Shown here: positions 7,767 through 17,231 of the stretch, piece after piece
How the letters are laid out: every line of letters starts with the position of its first letter
Numbering within the stretch: position 1 is the first letter of the stretch
Assembly: GCF_004138105.1 (NCBI RefSeq)
Contig: NZ_RXHQ01000019.1
Span: 1 to 51,338, forward strand
Length of the DNA stretch: 51,338 bases
DNA from: Xylanivirga thermophila
GTDB taxonomy: Bacteria; Bacillota; Clostridia; Caldicoprobacterales; Xylanivirgaceae
Direction of reading: 5' to 3'
The notes under the pieces: generated by a model
Databases searched by the model: none
What the model was told of the DNA's origin: nothing
What the model saw: the letters and a program-made list of their open reading frames with translations, nothing else
Program-made: the position numbers and the translations under genes

Positions 7767-9365
7767 TCAACAACTAAACTTTTCCTTAAAATCAGTAGGA
7801 CTCAAACCTACTACCTTTTTAAATACCCTACTAAAATAATTAGGGTCATTATACCCGACATTATAGCATATCTCCTTTATATTCCCCATATTGGTCTTAA
7901 GCATCTCCTTTGCATTTTCTATCCTAATTCTAGTAAGATAATCTATATAACTTTCCCCTGCTACCTTTTTGAATATTTTACTAAAATAATAGGGACTTAT
8001 ACACACATAGTTTGCAACTTTGTCCAAAGTTACATCCTCCATATAATGTTTCTCTATATAATCAGTCGATCTTTTGATTATTTCCCTCTGACTATCCATA
8101 TGCCTTGCAGATAATGCATCTATAATACTGTGTATAACATTTTGGCCCCATTTCTTTATTGCAGATAATATAGCGCTCTCCTCATCATTTACATAATCAT
8201 TTATAATTCTTATGTCTACTACGTTTTCCGCTGATTCATTTATGGATATTATAATATTTAAAATCATCTGAATTGCTATATTCTTCGTCTTTATCTCATC
8301 CCCATTTTCATCATATGCCCTATCCATTGCTGAGCTAAAAATCTCACAGCTCTCAACATAGTCTTCCCTGTATATACTATTTAAAAGCCTTTTTTCATAG
8401 TCAAAAGGATAATATCCTCCTGCAGGCTGACCATTAAAGACATCATCATAATGTCTAACCCTCATATCAACATCCTCATAGTTTATTGCAACCATTGCTT
8501 CGTTATATGAAATTGTCAATCTTTCTACGCCTTTATGTACTCTACCGATACCTACTACTATTGATACATTAAACCGTTCTTTCACCTTAGAAGCAATGGT
8601 TCTTGCCAGTTCAATACACTCTAGTTTAGTCTTGTAGAAATTATCCCTATAATCAACCTCTGCAAATATTAAAATATCTCTGGTATATAATGAAGTCGAT
8701 ATACATCTCCCGCACATGGAAAGATAATCATATATAAAATCTTTTATATCTCTTTTTAGTTCGATTCTGCCTATTTCATCCGTATCCGCATATCCATATT
8801 TGTCTTTTATACCAATTATCATGGCATAGCCAAACTCAAATTTTATACCTAAGAATTTAAGGTAGCTCTCATAATCTATACCTTCAAAGCTACCGTTCAT
8901 GATAATATAGCATAACTCGTTTTGCACTATGGGTTTAAGAATATTAAACCGTTCCTTCGTCTCTAACTGCTCTTTACGCTTATTTCTTAAACATTTTAAA
9001 TAGTCTAAAGCCTCTCTAACCTTTGCTATCAAATCCTCCCGATTTAAAGGCTTTAGCAAATAATCCTTTATGCCGCACTCCATAGCTTCCTTGGCATAGA
9101 CAAAATAATCATAGGCAGTAAGTATTATAAAATAGCTCTCCGGCAACAACTTCTTTATCTCTTTTATAGCCTCTATACCATTTATCCCCGGCATTTTTAT
9201 GTCCATTATAATTATCTCTGGTTTTTGTGTATCGGATATTTCTATAGCCTGTCTCCCGTTTTTAGCTTCTAAGAAATCAAACATCTCCGCAAAATTGTTT
9301 TCTAAAACCATCTTCACTGCTCTACGTTCTATTTGTTCATCATCAGCAATAAGCAGTTTTATCAT
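7767..9365 (-). CDS. YesN-like response regulator (REC + AraC-type DNA-binding domain)
   Basis: 532-residue two-component regulator. The N-terminal receiver has the acidic pair DD near 8-9, phospho-acceptor Asp in IMDIKMPG (D55) and Lys in LLKPLN (about 104-109). The middle resembles the helical linker of YesN proteins. The last 100 residues are an AraC-type double helix-turn-helix (YFSKIFKKVAGESYIDYL, then NPNYFSRVFKKVVGLSP). It overlaps the kinase gene by 23 nt, so the pair is translationally coupled. The likely target is the adjacent mglBAC promoter. GGAGGG precedes the ATG. Confidence 0.93.
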   Translation of the reverse strand: MIKLLIADDEQIERRAVKMVLENNFAEMFDFLEAKNGRQAIEISDTQKPEIIIMDIKMPGINGIEAIKEIKKLLPESYFIILTAYDYFVYAKEAMECGIKDYLLKPLNREDLIAKVREALDYLKCLRNKRKEQLETKERFNILKPIVQNELCYIIMNGSFEGIDYESYLKFLGIKFEFGYAMIIGIKDKYGYADTDEIGRIELKRDIKDFIYDYLSMCGRCISTSLYTRDILIFAEVDYRDNFYKTKLECIELARTIASKVKERFNVSIVVGIGRVHKGVERLTISYNEAMVAINYEDVDMRVRHYDDVFNGQPAGGYYPFDYEKRLLNSIYREDYVESCEIFSSAMDRAYDENGDEIKTKNIAIQMILNIIISINESAENVVDIRIINDYVNDEESAILSAIKKWGQNVIHSIIDALSARHMDSQREIIKRSTDYIEKHYMEDVTLDKVANYVCISPYYFSKIFKKVAGESYIDYLTRIRIENAKEMLKTNMGNIKEICYNVGYNDPNYFSRVFKKVVGLSPTDFKEKFSC

Positions 9366-10839
9366 TATCTCTCAATCCCTCCAATGGAATTTTTATATTT
9401 ATACTCGTCCCAATATTAGGTTTGCTTTTGATTATAAAAATACTCCTACCCCTATACATAATATCTAGTCTATTTCTAACGTTTTTTATACCAATGCCCG
9501 TGGTATGGCCTATATAACTGGTATCATCAACATCTCTCAATAATCTATCTACTTTTTCCTTAGACATTCCCATTCCATCATCCAATATCCGTATATTGCA
9601 AAAATTATCCTCTTTAAATATGCTTATAGAAATCATACCACCATCTTCCTTGGGCTCAATACCATGTATAAATGCATTCTCGACTAAAGGTTGCAAAGTC
9701 ATACCTGGAATTTCCACATTAAAAAGACTTTCATCTAGATCAAGTACAAAGTTCATTCTATCCTTAAACCTGTTTTCTTGGATATAGATATATTCCTTTA
9801 TTATATCTACCTCCCTGCCTATGGTAGATCTTTCATCCACTGTATTTAGGCTATATCTCAAAAGAACGGATATGGAGTTTATAAGCTTTTCAGTTTGAGG
9901 GGCATTTTCTATTATGGCCATTTGAGTTACAGTATTTAGAGTATTAAATAAAAAATGTGGATTTATCTGAGATTGTAGCATTTTAAGTTGAGTATCCCTT
10001 AACATGTTTTTAAATAATAGATTTTTCATCTCTTCATCCTTAAGCCTTTTTTCTATATCTGCCTTTTCCTTTATCTCCTCTATAAATCCCTTTATATCCT
10101 TCACCATTATATTAAAATCATTAAATAGGATGTTAATTTCATTTATGTTTGATTTTTTAAAACCACCTATATCAAAATTACCTTGGGATACCTTTTGAGA
10201 TGCCACAACCAATTCATTGAGTGGATTGGTTATATCCTTTGAGAAAAATATAGTAAACATTATACACATAAACGTAATAATTACCAATAAACACACCATA
10301 ATGATCCTGCCCATTCTGGTGAGCTGTTTAAGCTTTTGATATATAACACCATTATAATTTAGATAGCTGTTGTTTAATCTTTGGACATATTCATCAACAT
10401 AGCCTGCCACTTTTTTAGCTTCTGTAAAGTTTGGATAGAACTCATCATATTTTTCCGATAATATGAGCTTTTTATATGCCTGATCCGCATTTTCTTGATA
10501 TGAGCCAATGACATTTTTTAAATCTCTAAGGATTATTGCACTATCCTTATCCAAATTGCCTTCCAATGCAACCAATTTATCTATTGCATCATTCAAACTT
10601 GCATTGTAGTTTTTCCAGTTGGTTTCTACCCTAGTTGAAAAATATTTATCAAAATAAAATACTGAAAGATTTATATCTCTACTCACCTGATTTATAGTAA
10701 ACATATTGTTTATCATGGATCTGTATTGCTCTTCAATTGAATAAGTCGCAAAAATAGAATAGATATTTACAAAAGCCATCAGTATTATAATGCTAATCAT
10801 AAATGCAAGGAGTATCGACCTGAAACTGCGATTTTTCAT
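9343..10839 (-). CDS. YesM-like sensor histidine kinase
   Basis: Membrane sensor kinase of the LytS/YesM type. Two hydrophobic segments (about residues 8-33 and 178-200) flank an extracellular sensor domain, followed by HAMP (about 200-250), the His_kinase domain with phospho-acceptor His in QSQINPHFLFNTLN (H295) and an ATPase domain with N box (LQPLVENAFIHGI) and G box DDGMGM. The frame opens at 10872, but the ATG at 10839, just past the stop of the sugar-binding gene, gives the normal signal-like N-terminus MKNRSF. It is the middle gene of a three-gene sensor operon. Confidence 0.92.
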   Translation of the reverse strand: MKNRSFRSILLAFMISIIILMAFVNIYSIFATYSIEEQYRSMINNMFTINQVSRDINLSVFYFDKYFSTRVETNWKNYNASLNDAIDKLVALEGNLDKDSAIILRDLKNVIGSYQENADQAYKKLILSEKYDEFYPNFTEAKKVAGYVDEYVQRLNNSYLNYNGVIYQKLKQLTRMGRIIMVCLLVIITFMCIMFTIFFSKDITNPLNELVVASQKVSQGNFDIGGFKKSNINEINILFNDFNIMVKDIKGFIEEIKEKADIEKRLKDEEMKNLLFKNMLRDTQLKMLQSQINPHFLFNTLNTVTQMAIIENAPQTEKLINSISVLLRYSLNTVDERSTIGREVDIIKEYIYIQENRFKDRMNFVLDLDESLFNVEIPGMTLQPLVENAFIHGIEPKEDGGMISISIFKEDNFCNIRILDDGMGMSKEKVDRLLRDVDDTSYIGHTTGIGIKNVRNRLDIMYRGRSIFIIKSKPNIGTSINIKIPLEGLRDNDKTAYC

Positions 10840-10840
10840 C

Positions 10841-11812
10841 TCATCTCTCGCCTCTTTGTTCAATATAATCATCTAAATTGTCCCTTGTTATTACTTCAAC
10901 ATCTGTTATATACTGGCCTGATACTTTGGATTTGTTTTCTATATGATCCATCATCAAATTAACACTTTTATATCCCATTTCATAAGGTTTTTGTACGATC
11001 GTTGCATATATTATCCCCTTGTCTATATAGTCCAGAGTTTCCGGCAGGTCATCAAAGCAAACAATTACTATATCAGTTCTGTTAAGCTTTTGTATGGCTT
11101 TGGCTGCCCCGGCTCCATCCAACGCACTTGTACAGTATATACTATTTATATCTGGATGATTAGTTATCATCTTTTCGGTCATAAGCCTAGCCTCTACCAT
11201 ATATGAATCAGAAGATTGTGTGTCTACAATTTTGGCATCCTTATAACTAGAGATGTATTTTTTAAAACCGTCTACCCGCTCTATTTGATTTGTCGTCGGT
11301 CCACCCATGACAATACCTATATTCAATGCGCCATCTATATGGTCGCATAAAATCTTAGCTGCTGCTTCTCCCGCGTAAATATTATCCGTGCCAACATATG
11401 CAATACGTTCACTTTTAGAAGCATCTGTATCCACTGTAATTACGGGAATTCCTACAGAACTGGCCTTATTTATATATGGAGCATATAAAGATTCATCCTG
11501 CACATAGGTCAATATGCCATCTACTTTTGCATTTATAGCCATGTCAAAAAGCTTTAGACTCTCCTCCACACTTGCTGCTTGAGGTCCATTATATTCAATA
11601 ATACAACCACGATACTTTGCAGCTTCTTCAGCCCCCTGTTTTATAATTTGCCAATAGGGATTTTGATATATATGGGCAAGCATTATTATCCTTGGTTTAC
11701 CCTCCATATCTTCAATTTTATTATTACCAATACCTTTCATATAAAGAAACGACATTAGGCCCAGACACAACATTACAATGACTATATAAACCATTATTCT
11801 GTATATTTTCAC
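10841..11812 (-). CDS. Membrane-anchored sugar-binding protein, likely co-sensor for the YesMN pair
   Basis: Periplasmic-binding-protein-like (Peripla_BP_4/LacI-like fold) protein. An uncleaved N-terminal hydrophobic anchor (about 4-25) is followed by the sugar-binding core (RIIMLAHIYQNPYWQIIKQG, VDGILTYVQDE, PVITVDTDAS, YVGTDNIYAG). It has no lipobox and lies directly upstream of the kinase, overlapping or abutting it, so a signalling role rather than transport is likely, as in known three-component sugar systems of Clostridia. Codon 4 (GTG at 11812) lies 8 nt after GGAGAGGG and is the better start than GTG at 11821. Confidence 0.85.
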   Translation of the reverse strand: MKIYRIMVYIVIVMLCLGLMSFLYMKGIGNNKIEDMEGKPRIIMLAHIYQNPYWQIIKQGAEEAAKYRGCIIEYNGPQAASVEESLKLFDMAINAKVDGILTYVQDESLYAPYINKASSVGIPVITVDTDASKSERIAYVGTDNIYAGEAAAKILCDHIDGALNIGIVMGGPTTNQIERVDGFKKYISSYKDAKIVDTQSSDSYMVEARLMTEKMITNHPDINSIYCTSALDGAGAAKAIQKLNRTDIVIVCFDDLPETLDYIDKGIIYATIVQKPYEMGYKSVNLMMDHIENKSKVSGQYITDVEVITRDNLDDYIEQRGER

Positions 11813-11894
11813 ATAGATCACCCTCTCCTATATGAATAGCCCTCTTTCAATGTATTATACCATAATATCCCTTGTTATTTATACAAAATCATTT

Positions 11895-11922
11895 TTGACA
11901 TTATAAATTATAGTGATATAAT
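11895..11922 (+). promoter_or_regulatory. Promoter, sigma-A type
   Basis: TTGACA (11895-11900), 16-bp spacer, TATAAT (11917-11922), 45 bp before the arginase-fold gene start. Confidence 0.8.
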
Positions 11923-11966
11923 AAAAGGTAATAAATCCCTATCCAGGTAAAATTGGAGTGATATAT

Positions 11967-12668
11967 ATGAATACACTGTTGAGTATTGACTGGGATTATT
12001 TTATTAAAACAGATGATAGTTGGATATATTCACTTATTGAAAATAACAAAAACATAGTAATGATGTGGTATAAGCGGTATTTTGAAGCTAAAAGATGTGG
12101 CAAAAATCTAGAAGAAAATTTTAAATTGGATAAAGGTCTAATAAATAGTTTTTATGACTTGCTAAATAATATCTTCCATATAAAAGATAATGCAAAGATG
12201 TATATCTCCGATTCCCATAAACTATCGTATTATATTACACAACGCTTTAAGTGCACAGATGTATATTCGTTTGATGCCCATACAGATCTAGGATATGGTG
12301 GTCTTGCTGCCCTTGATTTTGGAGTAAATTGTGCCAATTGGTTGGGAAAACTTTTAAAAGATAGATTGATAAAGAAGGCCCATATCATCCTGAGCCCTCT
12401 CTCCCACGAGTCCAAAGATCAATTTTCAGAAATAAATTCTGAATTTAACGTACAGTACGATTCAATGGATAAGTTATTCAATATGCCTGAAATATCCCTA
12501 ATACATATTGCACGATCAGGTACCTGGACACCTCCATGGCTAGATGATGAATTTTTTAAATTTATAAACAGCTTTAATAGACCATATAAGATATGCAATT
12601 ATACACATAGGAAATGGACACCGAATGACCTCACCCTCGCTGATATAATATATAATCTAGTAAGTTAA
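11967..12668 (+). CDS. Arginase-fold (UPF0489-like) protein of unknown function
   Basis: 233-residue protein with metal-ligand motifs of the ureohydrolase/deacetylase fold: SIDWDYF at the N-terminus, SFDAHTDLGYGG near 105-116 and a late HIARSGTWTPPWLDDE (about 176-191). The DxHxD-like motif and acidic C-terminal motif suggest a di-metal hydrolase, but the remainder does not match arginase or agmatinase closely. The start at 11967 has GGAG 8 nt upstream; the frame's first GTG at 11958 overlaps that ribosome site. It has its own strong promoter and appears monocistronic. Confidence 0.6.
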   Translation: MNTLLSIDWDYFIKTDDSWIYSLIENNKNIVMMWYKRYFEAKRCGKNLEENFKLDKGLINSFYDLLNNIFHIKDNAKMYISDSHKLSYYITQRFKCTDVYSFDAHTDLGYGGLAALDFGVNCANWLGKLLKDRLIKKAHIILSPLSHESKDQFSEINSEFNVQYDSMDKLFNMPEISLIHIARSGTWTPPWLDDEFFKFINSFNRPYKICNYTHRKWTPNDLTLADIIYNLVS

Positions 12669-12683
12669 CACCAATATTTGATT

Positions 12684-13088
12684 TTAAAGCTTAAGATCAT
12701 GATCTTCATAATCTTGCAGTTGATACGCTATAGCATCTACCGATATTTGGACTTCATATATGAGTATTATCAATGATAACATGAGCGATAAAAGGCTGAT
12801 ACCAAAGCTTATTTGGCCACCTATATGATTGTCCATAAAAAGTAAAAACATGGATAGGACACATAATATAAAACTCAATACCCCCATCACCTGCATCCAT
12901 CTAATAAGCCTTATACGCCTGCTTAAATTCTTCATTTGATCCAATATCCTCTTATCTGGTTTTTCCCTATATGCACCATCTAACTGCCGCAAAAGTTGGG
13001 CAAGGGTTAAGAATCTACTGGTGTAGGCTGAAATTAAAAGGGATATTGCAGTAAACAATAGGGCGGGAGTTGTAAGTTCCAATTTCAT
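12684..13088 (-). CDS. DUF2721 family membrane protein
   Basis: About 134 residues with three hydrophobic segments (about 7-22, 67-85 and 92-113), starting MKLELTTPALLFTAISLLISAYTSR. The TPALLF...SLL...AYTSRFL pattern is the hallmark of DUF2721. Function unknown. AAAGGTG lies 8 nt before the ATG at 13088; two upstream in-frame starts (13094, 13097) are too close to it. A GGCGGGAG octamer (13062-13069) lies inside the gene on the opposite strand. Confidence 0.75.
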   Translation of the reverse strand: MKLELTTPALLFTAISLLISAYTSRFLTLAQLLRQLDGAYREKPDKRILDQMKNLSRRIRLIRWMQVMGVLSFILCVLSMFLLFMDNHIGGQISFGISLLSLMLSLIILIYEVQISVDAIAYQLQDYEDHDLKL

Positions 13089-13220
13089 ATTCATCACCTT
13101 TTCTATAAATTATTACATTTTATCTATACCCTTAAGCGCCTAATCAAAGCCCTTGTATATATTTGTAATATCTAAGCGATTTGCCTTTTGCTTTTGTGGA
13201 AACTCAAGTGTAACTGTATA

Positions 13221-13249
13221 TTGAAACTAAATCCTTGTTATTATATGAT
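13221..13249 (+). promoter_or_regulatory. Promoter of the FliK-like gene
   Basis: TTGAAA (13221-13226), 17-bp spacer, TATGAT (13244-13249), 33 bp before the ATG at 13282. Confidence 0.65.
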
Positions 13250-13281
13250 TTAGTTAAGATACCATATATGCGGAGGTAAAT

Positions 13282-14643
13282 ATGAATATTCCACCAATAA
13301 ATCAAAAAATCGAAGGGAATATGGCTAGAATCGTAAATAATATAGCAGATAACATATTAAAAGATAAAGAAAATACACCTTTGGATAAAACGGATCTTCA
13401 AATAGACATTACTAATATCCAAACCCTGCCAGATATTATATCTATCCTCGGTTTGGAACCTACAGAAGAAAATCTTATGTATATTAAGAGATTGGGCCTG
13501 TTTATAAGTGGAGATTTACGTAAGCTTTTAACGTTCCTTCAGGAAGATGATAAACAACACATACTAGAACAGATAAAGGCCTTTGCAGTGCCATTAGATG
13601 AGGCGGAAGGATATATACAAAATCTCTCAGAAGGAGATATTATAGATACATTTAACAATGTGGACTACATTATGTATCATGTAAAGGACGAATATGGAGA
13701 ATATATAGACCTATATGATAGGATAAAGACCAATGATTTAGCTAATCCCAAAACCAACTCATATATCAATATAAAGGAGCATCTGCAAAATCTAGTAGAT
13801 CTAGCCTCAGATTTTAATATCCCACTGACATCTGAAAATATAGTATTGCTAGATAAACTCTATTTTGTATTTGGTAAAAATACAGAGGATATTATAAAAA
13901 ATCTTGATCAATCTAATCTAGAACATCGTATTGAAAAGATTTTAAAACAGCCGGAAATGCTATTTAAAATATATGAAACGGCGTATGAAAATGCAGGTAA
14001 TAAAACAAATAATCAAGAAGTTTGGCAAATGTTTATAAATATCTTTAGTAATTATGTAAAGCTGTTCCCTTTAGCTGAAAGGCAAAGGGTATTAGATATT
14101 TGGTATAGGCTTTTAACGAATAATAAAATGGACCAAACGATAATAAAAAACTTTGAGGATAACGCCCAAAAAATAAAAAAACATACTACAAAGATGATGC
14201 TTTATAGGAGAATACATGGGGATATGGCGGGAGCACTTGAAAGACAAACAAAAGATACCTTCCCTTTTCTGTTTGTTCCATTATTCATAGTATATGATGA
14301 AAAGATTATATTTGGAGAGATGTGGACTATAAAGAACAGGAAAGACAATAATCAAAAAAACAAATATTATAGCGTTTTCCTATGGTCAGATATTCCTAAA
14401 ATAGGGCGCATAGAAACCAGCATACAGGGTATAGACAAAACAATAAATGTAAAGTTTTTCAGCCAGCCACAGATAGCTGATATAATGGATAAAAATAAAG
14501 ATTCCATAATCCAAATATTTAACAGATACAAATTTAATACAAATAGCATAATGTTCCTGCCACTAAAGGATCAATATGGTGGCCTTAACGCCTTCCTAAA
14601 TGATATGCTCAAGATACTCCCTAGCTTGGATATAAAGATATGA
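13282..14643 (+). CDS. Hypothetical protein with FliK-like (flagellar hook-length control) C-terminal region
   Basis: 453-residue soluble, mostly helical protein, with no signal peptide or membrane segment. The C-terminal 150 residues (PFLFVPLFIV, IIFGEMWTI, then SDIPKIGRIETSIQ with INVKFFSQPQ and a final helix plus NSIMFLPL) resemble the Flg_hook domain of FliK in strand order. The N-terminal part is not recognised. No other flagellar gene is in the window, so the name is only a fold suggestion. GGAGGTAAAT precedes the ATG. The stop codon lies inside a bidirectional terminator. Confidence 0.5.
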   Translation: MNIPPINQKIEGNMARIVNNIADNILKDKENTPLDKTDLQIDITNIQTLPDIISILGLEPTEENLMYIKRLGLFISGDLRKLLTFLQEDDKQHILEQIKAFAVPLDEAEGYIQNLSEGDIIDTFNNVDYIMYHVKDEYGEYIDLYDRIKTNDLANPKTNSYINIKEHLQNLVDLASDFNIPLTSENIVLLDKLYFVFGKNTEDIIKNLDQSNLEHRIEKILKQPEMLFKIYETAYENAGNKTNNQEVWQMFINIFSNYVKLFPLAERQRVLDIWYRLLTNNKMDQTIIKNFEDNAQKIKKHTTKMMLYRRIHGDMAGALERQTKDTFPFLFVPLFIVYDEKIIFGEMWTIKNRKDNNQKNKYYSVFLWSDIPKIGRIETSIQGIDKTINVKFFSQPQIADIMDKNKDSIIQIFNRYKFNTNSIMFLPLKDQYGGLNAFLNDMLKILPSLDIKI

Positions 14644-14671
14644 GGCTTCTTATATAGAAGCCTCATATCTT
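14635..14671. terminator. Bidirectional terminator shared by convergent genes
   Basis: A perfect 16-bp stem (14635-14650 with 14656-14671) and 5-nt loop. It contains the plus-strand stop (14641-14643) and its right arm ends at the first base of the xpt stop (14671-14673), so both genes end in the same hairpin. Confidence 0.88.
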
Positions 14672-15240
14672 TATCTTAGTATAACCTTGCCATCTGCAAA
14701 GCCCTCGATTACCGCCAGGGACTCCAACCTTAATCCAAGATCCTCTATAACGCTCCCGCCCTTTTGAAATCCCTTTTCTATAGCAATGCCCACTCCCTGT
14801 ACTTTTGCTCCCGCCTGGTTGCATATATCTACAAGCCCTTTTACCGCATTACCATTTGCAAGAAAATCATCGATTATAAGTATCTTATCATGACTATTTA
14901 CAAACTCTCTGGATACCTTTATTGAGTAATATTGTTTCTTGGTAAAGGAATATACCTGTGATTGGTATACATCCTTACTCATATTAGCTCCTGGGTGTTT
15001 TTTTGCAAATACCACCGGTACATCAAAATATTGAGCAGTTATGCATGCAATGCCAATTCCGGAGGATTCTATGGTCAATATCTTGTTTATCTCCTTATAT
15101 TGAAATCTCCTTTTAAACTCCTTGCCCATTTCGTTAAAAAGATGTATATCCATCTGATGATTTAAAAAGCCATCCACTTTTAGTATGTCACCACCTATAA
15201 CCTTGCCTTCAGTCATTATCTTTTCTTTCAAAAGCTGCAT
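14671..15240 (-). CDS. xpt: Xanthine phosphoribosyltransferase
   Basis: 189-residue type I phosphoribosyltransferase that converts xanthine and PRPP to XMP in purine salvage. The PRPP-binding signature ILIIDDFLANG is at 120-130, preceded by VFAKKHPG and the N-terminal MQLLKEKI that is typical of Xpt. GGGGAG lies 6 nt before the ATG. It follows the aminopeptidase gene by 26 nt and probably shares its transcript; no purine riboswitch was recognised upstream of the pair. It carries two GGCGGGAG octamers on its coding strand (14753-14760, 14808-14815). Confidence 0.95.
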   Translation of the reverse strand: MQLLKEKIMTEGKVIGGDILKVDGFLNHQMDIHLFNEMGKEFKRRFQYKEINKILTIESSGIGIACITAQYFDVPVVFAKKHPGANMSKDVYQSQVYSFTKKQYYSIKVSREFVNSHDKILIIDDFLANGNAVKGLVDICNQAGAKVQGVGIAIEKGFQKGGSVIEDLGLRLESLAVIEGFADGKVILR

Positions 15241-15266
15241 AAGCTACTCCCCTCTCCCATTTCTAC

Positions 15267-17042
15267 TCATATCTCTCTGGTTTGATCTTCCAACCACTTC
15301 CGTTCCTCTTCATCCAAATATGGAGACAATAACTCATACACTTTTCTATGATAATCATTTAGCCATGTTTTTTCATCCTCTGTAAGCATAGATGCATCTA
15401 TACCCTCAATATCTATGGGGCAATATGAGATAGTTTCAAACCTCATAAATTTACCAAACTCAGTCACTTCATCCTCTACCACCAATAGATCATTCTCAGT
15501 TCTTATGCCATATTTACCCTCTTTATATATACCAGGTTCATTTGTAAGAATCATACCTTTCTCAAGCCTTATGTTATTTGGAGCAGGGCTGATTCTTTGA
15601 GGACCTTCATGCACATTTAAGCAAAAACCCACTCCATGACCGGTTCCACATTTATAATCCATGCCGTATTCCCATATGGGTCTTCTAGCTAATACATCCA
15701 GATTTGAGCCGGTAATGCCATAAAGAAATTTAATAGTGCTTAGAGCGATATGTCCCTTTAGTACCAATGTAAAATCCCTTTTTGCCTCATCAGACACATC
15801 CCCAAGTACAATAGTTCTAGTTATATCAGTGGTACCATCTAGGTATTGCCCACCTGAATCCACTAGCAGAAAGCCCTCCCGTTCAAGTTCACAGTCTGAA
15901 TCACTAGTTGCCTTATAATGCATCATGGCTGCATGGTCCTTATATGCTGCTATGGTATCAAAACTAGGCTGCATAAAATATTCCTGCTCCCGCCTAAAGT
16001 CTTCAAGCTTCTCTGTTGCAGATATCTCTGTTATATGTTCATGCCCCACGTTCTTCTTTAACCAGTAAATAAATTTTACCAGCGCTACACAATCCTTTAT
16101 ATAGCATTTTTTTAGATTTTTTATCTCTATATCATTCTTTATAGCCTTCATCATGGTGGTGATGTTTAATTTTTCTCTTTTTTCTATATCTCTATCAATT
16201 GCATTATACAGCCATATACTTGTTTTATCAGGATCTATTAATATCTTATCTCCTTTTTTAAGTCCCTTTAAAAATTTATCTATATCATCATAGTCCATTA
16301 TCTCTATACCACTTGATTCAAATTCATTTGAAGCATCTGCCCCTACCTTGTTTTTGTCGATAAAGAGATAGGCCTTTTCTTCAGATATAACAGCATAGGA
16401 AAGTACCACTGGATTGCTCGGAATGTCATTCCCTCGAATATTAAACAGCCATGCAATATCATCTAGAGATGTCAAAAGATAATGGCTCGCACCATACTTT
16501 TTCATCCCTTGCTGTACCTCGCGGATCTTTCTGCCACGATCCTTCCCCGCAAACTCTATATCATGAATAAATATTGGGTCAGATGGAAGTCCCGGTCTAT
16601 CCTCCCATAATTCATTTATAAGGTCATATCTGTCCTCAAAGGAAATCTTATTACCTATTATATTTTTCATTTTGCGTACCTGGGAAATTGAAAATACCTT
16701 GCCATCAAATCCTAGGCATGCTTCTCCCTTAAGCTCATCCTTTATCCATTCACTATAGGATGGTACTCCAAGCTCTCCCATCCTAAAAAGTTCTATTCCT
16801 GAACCTTTAAGCTGCCTTTCGGCCTGAATAAAATACCTGCCATCTGTCCATAATCCTGCTTTATCCAATGTAACCACTACAGTACCGGCAGAACCAGTAA
16901 AACCGGATATCCATTGTCTACACCTAAAATGTTCTCCTACATATTCACTTTGATGAGGATCACTACTAGGGATTATATATGCATCTATACCATGTTCCTT
17001 CATCAATTGACGTAATTTTGCGATACGCTCTCTAATAACCAT
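15267..17042 (-). CDS. Xaa-Pro aminopeptidase (M24 family, long form)
   Basis: 591-residue metallo-aminopeptidase that removes N-terminal residues preceding proline. There are two creatinase N-terminal domains (about 1-300) and a C-terminal pita-bread domain. The five metal ligands can be placed: two Asp in DSGGQYLDGTTDITRT, His in GTGHGVG, Glu in TNEPGIY and Glu in RTENDLLV. Length matches the long bacterial/eukaryotic-type form. AGGGGATGAAG precedes the ATG. It is first in an operon with xpt. Confidence 0.94.
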   Translation of the reverse strand: MVIRERIAKLRQLMKEHGIDAYIIPSSDPHQSEYVGEHFRCRQWISGFTGSAGTVVVTLDKAGLWTDGRYFIQAERQLKGSGIELFRMGELGVPSYSEWIKDELKGEACLGFDGKVFSISQVRKMKNIIGNKISFEDRYDLINELWEDRPGLPSDPIFIHDIEFAGKDRGRKIREVQQGMKKYGASHYLLTSLDDIAWLFNIRGNDIPSNPVVLSYAVISEEKAYLFIDKNKVGADASNEFESSGIEIMDYDDIDKFLKGLKKGDKILIDPDKTSIWLYNAIDRDIEKREKLNITTMMKAIKNDIEIKNLKKCYIKDCVALVKFIYWLKKNVGHEHITEISATEKLEDFRREQEYFMQPSFDTIAAYKDHAAMMHYKATSDSDCELEREGFLLVDSGGQYLDGTTDITRTIVLGDVSDEAKRDFTLVLKGHIALSTIKFLYGITGSNLDVLARRPIWEYGMDYKCGTGHGVGFCLNVHEGPQRISPAPNNIRLEKGMILTNEPGIYKEGKYGIRTENDLLVVEDEVTEFGKFMRFETISYCPIDIEGIDASMLTEDEKTWLNDYHRKVYELLSPYLDEEERKWLEDQTREI

Positions 17043-17140
17043 ATCTTCATCCCCTACTAAAAATTTTTTGTTATAACTATTATACTATATTCGTTCAAGG
17101 TAGCTAGGTACATAATTGAATATAACACCAAAAAATATAA

Positions 17141-17206
17141 AACCATAGCGAGAAAGCCTTTCTATTTTTATCAAAAAACTGATACATTGATATACCCGCT
17201 ATGGTT
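17141..17206 (-). terminator. Terminator after GH125 gene
   Basis: AACCATAGCG (17141-17150) pairs with CGCTATGGTT (17197-17206). A smaller GAAAG/CTTTC hairpin lies inside. On the minus strand it is followed by TTTTATATTTTTTGG. Confidence 0.65.
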
Positions 17207-17231
17207 AATGCTAATTATAATATAAAATCAA

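Noticed and set aside
17043-17231. Purine riboswitch before the pepP-xpt operon
   Set aside because: The sequence is a terminator hairpin plus A/T-rich promoter; no purine aptamer core (TATA...GGGTCTCTACC-like) was seen.
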